DNA from: an uncultured Pseudomonadota bacterium
Lineage (GTDB): Bacteria > Pseudomonadota > Gammaproteobacteria > Steroidobacterales > Steroidobacteraceae
Assembly: GCA_903898785.1 (NCBI GenBank)
Contig: CAIUGU010000041.1
Span: 1 to 44,290, forward strand
Length of the DNA stretch: 44,290 bases
Direction of reading: 5' to 3'
Within the stretch, counting starts at the first letter, position 1. Each line of letters starts with the position of its first letter. The notes below the pieces were generated by a model. That model ran no database searches, was not told where the DNA came from, and worked only from the letters and a program-made list of their open reading frames with translations. Shown here in pieces: positions 40,199-44,290 of this stretch. Both the position numbers and the translations under genes were made by a program.

Positions 40199-40227
40199 AT
40201 GATACCGAACGGCGGTGCGGCTCACCA
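40199..40227 (-). promoter_or_regulatory. Candidate promoter of purL
   Basis: On the minus strand TGGTGA (40222-40227, 3/6) and TATCAT (40199-40204, 5/6) are 17 bp apart. The -35 lies inside the hairpin that ends the DUF1820 gene. The leader (about 50 nt) can form CTGGTCC-TCGC-GGGCCAG. No PurR-type operator is visible. Confidence 0.45.
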
Positions 40228-40232
40228 GCCGC
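40217..40232 (-). terminator. Hairpin at the end of the DUF1820 gene
   Basis: GCGGCT-GGTG-AGCCGC forms a perfect 6-bp stem with a tetraloop, beginning at the last base of the DUF1820 stop codon. No U-run follows. Confidence 0.35.
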
Positions 40233-40570
40233 TACTTGCCGGGAGCGGAGTCGCCGGGCGTGTAGATCGGCACCGGGAACGGCGTGACATTGGATCCCTC
40301 GACCAGGCTGACCTTGCTCACACCCTGCTTTGGCACTTCGTCGATCCTCAGGATCGAATGCAGGGGCAGGTAGGTACGCTTGACCCCCGCGAACTCGGCC
40401 TGGATCCGCTCCTCCGCCGGGTCGATGACGACGGTGGAACGTTCGCCGAAGATCAGCTCTTCGACCTCGATGAAACCGAACAGCGAGCCGTGGCTCACCT
40501 TGCGTGCATAGATCTCGTACACCTTCCCCTGGTTGGCGAAAACGACCTTGAAAATGTGACTGGCTGCCAT
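40232..40570 (-). CDS. DUF1820 family protein
   Basis: 112 aa. I recognise the DUF1820 pattern: HIFKVVFANQGKVYEIYARKV at residues 5-25, GFIEVEELIFGE, VVIDPAEERIQAEFAGVKRTYLPLHSILRIDEV. It is a small, probably beta-rich cytoplasmic protein of unknown function, widespread in gammaproteobacteria. No catalytic motif or membrane helix is visible. The ATG at 40570 follows GGGG at a short spacing; TAATAT about 35 bp upstream is a possible -10. It lies 91 nt before purL and diverges from the FHA gene. Confidence 0.85.
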   Translation of the reverse strand: MAASHIFKVVFANQGKVYEIYARKVSHGSLFGFIEVEELIFGERSTVVIDPAEERIQAEFAGVKRTYLPLHSILRIDEVPKQGVSKVSLVEGSNVTPFPVPIYTPGDSAPGK

Positions 40571-40785
40571 ATCGCCCCGGGGCTTCGTTGCTACGCTGCA
40601 CGCATATTACATAGGCCTGCGTGAAGCGCCAGCCGCAACGGGGCAGACCCGTCGCCGGACTTCTCCGACAGGCCAGGATTCGAGCAGCGCATTTCTCAAG
40701 GATCGTCGGGCCCTCGGCAGGCCGACACGGGTAAGGGACTGGCGGGTTTCTCAGGCCAAGGTGGAAGTGGCCAGGGGAAGTTAAG

Positions 40786-42129
40786 GTGGCGTTAAAACTT
40801 CGGGTCATCAGCGACCAATACCGGCAATTGGGCAAGCGCAGCTCGCGGCTGTTCGGCGTGTCCGGTGGTCGCATTGGCCGTTCCCCCGACAACGACTGGA
40901 TCCTGCCGGATCCGGACCGCTATATCTCGAGCCATCACGCGAAGGTCTCGTTCCGTGCAGGCGCCTGGATCCTCGAGGACACCAGCACGAATGGCGTCTT
41001 CGTCAACGGCTCCGAGACGCCGCTCTCCGAAGACGGCTTCCACAAACTGCTGGACGGCGACCGCTTGCGCCTCGGCGACTACGAGTTGCTGGTCAGCATC
41101 GACGAGCGCAACGACTTCCCGCCCGACGCGAGCGGGCAAATGCCCACGCCTTCGCTTGCACGCGCCAGCAGCCCCTTCGGTGAAGACCTGGGCGAAGACC
41201 TGGATATCTCCGCGCTGCTGATGGGCGGCGCCCCCGAACAGGTCCCGCGATCGCTCAAGGAAGAACCCTTTGAGCTGTCCAACGCCTACGGTATCGAGAT
41301 CCCGCTGACGCCGTCCGCGCCGCCTCCGGAGCGCGAATCGCCGGCCGGTTCCCTGGTGGGCACCCTTGCCGACCAGGGCCCGCAGCGCACGCTTGCCGGC
41401 AAGGCCACGCCGGATTGGCACCTGGCGACCCGCCCCCTCGACCGCAAGCAGGTCGCGGCACTGCAAAGCGCTTCAAGGCGGGAAACCGACTCTGCGCCGC
41501 GCATCGGACAGGGTTCGCGCGAACTGGATGCAGGCCTTGAGGCGTTCTGTCGCGGCATCGGCATCGACCCGGCGTCGCTCCCGGTCGAAACTCACGCGGC
41601 CATGCTGACCATGGCCGGACAGATGCTGCGAGAAGTGGCTGTGTCGCTGATGGACGCGCTGCAGACCCGCTCCGACCTCAAGAACCGGATGAACCTCGGC
41701 CAGACGACGATCCAGCCGGGCGAGAACAATCCCTTCAAGTTCTCGACCAGCGTGGATGAAGCCGTGCGCAAGCTGCTCGATGGCCACAACACCCGTTACC
41801 TCGGACCGATCGAAGCGATCCGCGAATCGTTCAACGATCTCAAGACCCATCAGGCGTCGTTGAATGCAGCGATGCAGGCTGCGGTGGATTCGCTGCTCGA
41901 CCGCCTGGAACCCACGGACCTGCAGGAAAGGTTCGACCGCGGCCTCAAGAGAGGCTCGCTGCTTGGCGCTGCGAACAAGATCAAGTACTGGGACCTCTAC
42001 GCAGAGTTCTACCAGGTCCTGAACCAGCGCGATGAGGCTGGCCTGCCGACGGTCTTCTCCGAGGAATTCGCGAAGGCGTATGTCGACCACTCCGCGGACC
42101 CCCGTCCGGGAGGTCGTCGCCGCGGCTAG
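40786..42129 (+). CDS. TagH-like type VI secretion-associated FHA-domain protein
   Basis: 447 aa from GTG at 40786, preceded by AGGGGAAG at a good distance. Seen: an N-terminal FHA domain (about 5-100) with the phosphothreonine-binding residues GRS (31-33), SSHHAKV (48-54) and DTSTNGVFVNG (65-75); a Pro/Ser-rich linker (about 105-240); and the C-terminal T6SS FHA domain (about 245-430) with SRELDAGLEAFCRGIGID, LKNRMNLGQTTIQPGENNPFKF, YLGPIEAIRESFNDLKTHQ and KYWDLYAEFYQVL. Family members act in threonine-phosphorylation control of T6SS assembly. No other T6SS gene, kinase or phosphatase is adjacent here, so the role is uncertain. It has its own upstream region divergent from DUF1820. Confidence 0.88.
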   Translation: MALKLRVISDQYRQLGKRSSRLFGVSGGRIGRSPDNDWILPDPDRYISSHHAKVSFRAGAWILEDTSTNGVFVNGSETPLSEDGFHKLLDGDRLRLGDYELLVSIDERNDFPPDASGQMPTPSLARASSPFGEDLGEDLDISALLMGGAPEQVPRSLKEEPFELSNAYGIEIPLTPSAPPPERESPAGSLVGTLADQGPQRTLAGKATPDWHLATRPLDRKQVAALQSASRRETDSAPRIGQGSRELDAGLEAFCRGIGIDPASLPVETHAAMLTMAGQMLREVAVSLMDALQTRSDLKNRMNLGQTTIQPGENNPFKFSTSVDEAVRKLLDGHNTRYLGPIEAIRESFNDLKTHQASLNAAMQAAVDSLLDRLEPTDLQERFDRGLKRGSLLGAANKIKYWDLYAEFYQVLNQRDEAGLPTVFSEEFAKAYVDHSADPRPGGRRRG

Positions 42130-42475
42130 CAGACCCCGGCGCCGGCTCAGGTGCTGGCGACGGGACTCGGCCTGTCTTTCGTGCCGACTGCTGCGGCTTC
42201 CCCGCCAGCAGCCTGGTTGCCGGATCGTCGCGCGCCATCAGCCGTCCATTCGTGACGGCACGCACATCCCCTGCCTCCCTTCCCGACCGCAAGGCGCGCA
42301 GGAGTGCGGCGATCGGCGGCCAATCCGCGAACTGGCCCCCGAATCCGCGCGAAGCCGGCCGCAAAGCCCGCGCCCCACCCTCCACTTATGACGAATCGGG
42401 ACGATAGGGATCCTAACGATGGCTGCCGGGCAGGGCAGCTCGGACGAAACGGATCCCTTGCCAAGGAAAGCTCCC
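42130..42475. other. 346-bp gap between the TagH-like and Hpt-like genes
   Basis: No convincing coding frame in either direction. It contains a terminator-like hairpin (42188-42211) and GC-rich sequence; the last 80 bp are less GC-rich (CTTATGAC, then GATAGGGATCCTAACG) and may hold the promoter of the next gene, but no clear -35/-10 pair is seen. Confidence 0.4.
42188..42211 (+). terminator. Hairpin downstream of the TagH-like gene
   Basis: CTGCTG-CGG, a 5-nt loop CTTCC, then CCG, a bulged C, and CAGCAG: nine pairs with one bulge. It lies 58 nt after the stop codon and has no U-run, so it is a possible Rho-dependent or 3'-stabilising structure. Confidence 0.35.
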
Positions 42476-42862
42476 ATGCACTTCACACAGGACTATGTCG
42501 CCGCGTTGGCACCGGGCTATTTCTCCCGGGTCCTGCGCCAGCAGGATGCGTTGCATCGCTACGCCGCACGCATCAGCCGCCAGGACTTCAGCTGCCTCAA
42601 TGAAGTCTTCGAGGCCACGCGACGGATCGCGCTCGACGCACCGGTCTTCGGCTTCGACGAAATCGGGGAACTGGCACAGGAACTGCACGACCTGGTCGCA
42701 AGCTTCAGTGCAGCGCCATGTCGTCCTGGCATCGAGCGTCTCGGCGCACTGCTGCTTGAGTTCGACGACGTCGTCTACGAAGCGAGCGGGCAAAGCCGGG
42801 CATCGTTGCCGACCCGCAAGCCCCTGCAGCGGATCGCTCCGCTGGAACAGATGGTCGCCTGA
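42476..42862 (+). CDS. Small Hpt-like helical protein lacking the phospho-acceptor histidine
   Basis: 128 aa from ATG at 42476, chosen because AAGGA lies 8 nt upstream; an ATG at 42419 in the same frame would add 19 residues with no ribosome site. I do not recognise a named family. The segment FEATRRIALDAPVFGFDEIGELAQELHDL (residues 45-73) follows the pattern of histidine phosphotransfer (Hpt) domains, where HxLKG is followed ten residues later by the FG of the turn. Here the expected His is Arg49 and Lys-Gly reads Ala-Leu. So it is at most a degenerate Hpt fold. No signal peptide or membrane helix. It lies downstream of the TagH-like gene and tail-to-tail with DUF2189. Confidence 0.6.
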   Translation: MHFTQDYVAALAPGYFSRVLRQQDALHRYAARISRQDFSCLNEVFEATRRIALDAPVFGFDEIGELAQELHDLVASFSAAPCRPGIERLGALLLEFDDVVYEASGQSRASLPTRKPLQRIAPLEQMVA

Positions 42863-42900
42863 TCGAGCAAAGCCTGGCGATCCGGCAGACCTCGGACGGG

Positions 42901-43719
42901 CTACTCGCCTTGCGAGGCAGTGCCTTGGCCTTCGCGCTGCCAGGCCGGCCACGCCGACGCATCGATGGTCTCGCGATAGCCGTGCCACGTCGCGTGACCG
43001 ATCAACGGCAGCAGCACCACGAAGGCCAGCATCCCGGTGGCAAAGCCGACCAGCACGGCAGCCACGATGATCATTGCCCACACCAGCATCGCAGGCTTGT
43101 TGCGCAGCACTGCATTCACGCTGGTCACGACCGCCGTGACGGCGTCGGCCTTGCGATCGAGCATCATCGGCAGCGAAAACGCACTCGCCGCGAACACGAT
43201 GGCCGAGAACACCGCACCCACCGCCGACCCGATCCCCAGGAACGGGAGGAGGCTGCGCCACGTGGGCGTGCCGCTGTTGGGAAAGAATACGTGGAGCATC
43301 GTGGCGGCGCGCGCCCAGACAAGCAGCACGACCATGAGCACGAGCCCGAACAGCAGGATGTCACGCACATGCATCCAGCCGTCGCGCAGGCAGTAACCGA
43401 GCGCAGGCTTGCGGCCGGCTTCCAGCTGCCAACTGATCGAATAGACCGCAAGCGCCACGACCGGTCCCACGAACATGAAGCCCGTCGCCAGACCCAGGTA
43501 CAGCGCCAGGGTTCCATAGAGCCAGCTGAGTACCGCGATACACACGCTCAACAGGCTCAGCACAAGGCCATACGAAAGACTCTGCCGCGGTGCGCGCACG
43601 AGATCGGCCCAGCCGAGGCGAATCCACCTTAGCGGTGCGGACGGAGATAACGCCCTGCAGGGGGCTGCGAACGGAAGCGGTGTTTCCGTCTCGCCACGAT
43701 CAGTCGCAAGGGTCACCAT
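42901..43719 (-). CDS. DUF2189 family integral membrane protein
   Basis: 272 aa from ATG at 43719 (GGGGGG 7 nt upstream); another in-frame ATG lies at 43734. Seen: a short cytoplasmic N-terminus, RWIRLGWADLVRAPRQSLSYG, and about six hydrophobic segments, for example LVLSLLSVCIAVLSWLYG, LLFGLVLMVVLLVWARAA, FLGIGSAVGAVFSAIVFAAS and MLVWAMIIVAAVLVGFATGM, with the conserved LPMMLDRKADAVTAVVTS and GHATWHGYRE near the end. This is the DUF2189 pattern; its function is unknown. A promoter with a flanking 12-bp palindrome lies upstream. Confidence 0.82.
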   Translation of the reverse strand: MVTLATDRGETETPLPFAAPCRALSPSAPLRWIRLGWADLVRAPRQSLSYGLVLSLLSVCIAVLSWLYGTLALYLGLATGFMFVGPVVALAVYSISWQLEAGRKPALGYCLRDGWMHVRDILLFGLVLMVVLLVWARAATMLHVFFPNSGTPTWRSLLPFLGIGSAVGAVFSAIVFAASAFSLPMMLDRKADAVTAVVTSVNAVLRNKPAMLVWAMIIVAAVLVGFATGMLAFVVLLPLIGHATWHGYRETIDASAWPAWQREGQGTASQGE

Positions 43720-43775
43720 GGAATCGCCCCCCATGCCTTGTCTGTCTTGTAGTTGTGATATCGAACCGGCAGTTC

Positions 43776-43804
43776 TTGATACTGGATGAGAGCGGTCCGG
43801 TAAA
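43776..43804 (-). promoter_or_regulatory. Candidate promoter of the DUF2189 gene
   Basis: Minus strand: TTTACC (43799-43804, 4/6) and TATCAA (43776-43781, 4/6) with a 17-bp spacer, about 50 bp before the start codon. Confidence 0.4.
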
Positions 43805-43811
43805 GTGGGCA

Positions 43812-43823
43812 GACTACGTAGTC
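43812..43823. promoter_or_regulatory. 12-bp perfect palindrome next to the DUF2189 promoter
   Basis: GACTACGTAGTC reads the same on both strands and lies 7 bp upstream of the -35 candidate, a usual position for an activator site. No regulator gene is adjacent in the window. Confidence 0.35.
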
Positions 43824-43844
43824 GCACGCGTGAAAAGCAGGCCA

Positions 43845-43870
43845 GTGCATGTTCGCATTGCAGCATGCAC
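43845..43870 (-). terminator. Inverted repeat after the VOC gene
   Basis: GTGCATG (43845-43851) and CATGCAC (43864-43870) form a perfect 7-bp stem with a 12-nt loop, 14 nt after the VOC stop on the minus strand, followed after 7 nt by TTTT. A modest terminator candidate. Confidence 0.4.
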
Positions 43871-43884
43871 CGCCGCTCGCGCGC

Positions 43885-44290
43885 TCAGTTCGGCTTCGGT
43901 ATCGCCTGCACGAACTGGAGCTTGAGATTGTCGGGTCCGTTTGCGATGGCGATGCGCTGCCCGCCGTTGGCCCCCATCACCGTGACGGGTTGGCCATCCT
44001 TCGATGCAACAGTGAGCCCCGCCGCCGCCGCGCGCGCGAGGATCGAATCCATGTCGCGCACTCGCAGACGCAACATGCTCGTGCCCGGATCGCGCACGCG
44101 GCTCTGGAAGCGATTCTTGTCCTGCCCCTCGAACTCGGTCATCGTCACTTCGAAGGAAGTTCCCGGAACCAGCGCAGTCGCACGACGAATCCGTGTACTC
44201 CCGGCAACACCGGCAACACGGGCCTGGGCCTGGTCCCTGGTCCACTCCCCCAGCACCGGCTCAAAACCCATCGCCTTGAACACCTCGATC
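43885..44290 (-). CDS. VOC (glyoxalase/bleomycin-resistance fold) family protein, 5' end outside window
   Basis: Partial: about 135 C-terminal codons; the frame runs open through the window edge and the true start is beyond 44290. Seen: SFEVTMTEFEG, then a second beta-alpha-beta-beta-beta unit with MLRLRVRDMDSILARAAAAG and VTVMGANGGQRIAIANGPDNLKLQFVQ, the usual end of a VOC-fold domain. The metal-binding or substrate residues lie mostly in the missing half, so no activity can be assigned. Upstream neighbours are not visible. It is the first minus-strand gene before DUF2189, separated by a palindrome-rich gap. Confidence 0.65.
   Translation of the reverse strand, partial: IEVFKAMGFEPVLGEWTRDQAQARVAGVAGSTRIRRATALVPGTSFEVTMTEFEGQDKNRFQSRVRDPGTSMLRLRVRDMDSILARAAAAGLTVASKDGQPVTVMGANGGQRIAIANGPDNLKLQFVQAIPKPN

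Noticed and set aside
40571-44290. Type VI secretion gene cluster around the TagH-like gene
   Set aside because: None of the flanking genes resembles a tss component, a kinase or a phosphatase; only the FHA protein belongs to that world.

Overview
The window is a 44.3 kb piece of a GC-rich gammaproteobacterial chromosome. It is almost fully coding, with housekeeping genes throughout. The evidence for Gammaproteobacteria is the FimV/FimX pair, the EpmA/EpmB/EF-P(K34) set, the prmB-aroC and parE-parC orders, xseB-ispA-dxs, EttA, and a large single-chain PurL. Codon use, a few TTG/GTG starts and genes such as DUF1820, DUF4145 and DUF2189 suit a Xanthomonadales/Nevskiales/Steroidobacterales-type organism, but the order cannot be fixed from sequence reading alone. 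I see no insertion sequence, prophage, CRISPR array, tRNA or rRNA.

Layout. 1-5.4 kb, minus strand: prmB, aroC, asd and the 5' part of fimV (cut by the window edge). 5.5-8.0 kb, plus: a SCO1/SenC copper protein, psd and epmA. 8.0-9.7 kb: efp (minus) divergent from epmB (plus), which completes an EF-P beta-lysylation module. 9.75-11.8 kb, plus: a FimX-like protein with degenerate GGDEF and EAL domains. 11.8-16.0 kb, minus: parE-parC. 16.1-18.7 kb, minus: rubrerythrin, a CCG/Fe-S oxidoreductase and a DUF3501 protein, with a palindrome-rich upstream region and a strong intercistronic hairpin. 19.0-23.2 kb, plus: xseB-ispA-dxs and folE2.

23.2-31.8 kb, minus: one long, tightly packed gene run, glyA-nrdR-ribD-riboflavin synthase-ribBX-ribH-nusB-thiL-pgpA, ending in a Ser/Thr kinase fused to a cyclic-nucleotide-binding domain. 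31.9-36.2 kb: a histone-deacetylase-family protein (minus) divergent from ettA, a two-helix membrane protein and a DUF4145 protein (plus). 36.2-40.6 kb, minus: DUF1820 and purL. 40.8-44.3 kb: a T6SS-type FHA protein (TagH-like) with no T6SS neighbours, a small Hpt-like protein, a DUF2189 membrane protein and a partial VOC protein.

How the genes connect. Riboflavin and folate/one-carbon genes (glyA, folE2, rib), isoprenoid genes (ispA, dxs) and thiamine phosphate metabolism (thiL; dxs makes DXP, also a thiamine precursor) form a cofactor block. FimV and the FimX-like protein point to type IV pilus/twitching control by c-di-GMP. I found no clearly new multi-gene system. The best candidates for under-described biology are the rubrerythrin/CCG/DUF3501 trio with its regulatory palindromes, the kinase-CNB protein at the end of the riboflavin operon, and the orphan TagH-like gene with its Hpt-like neighbour.
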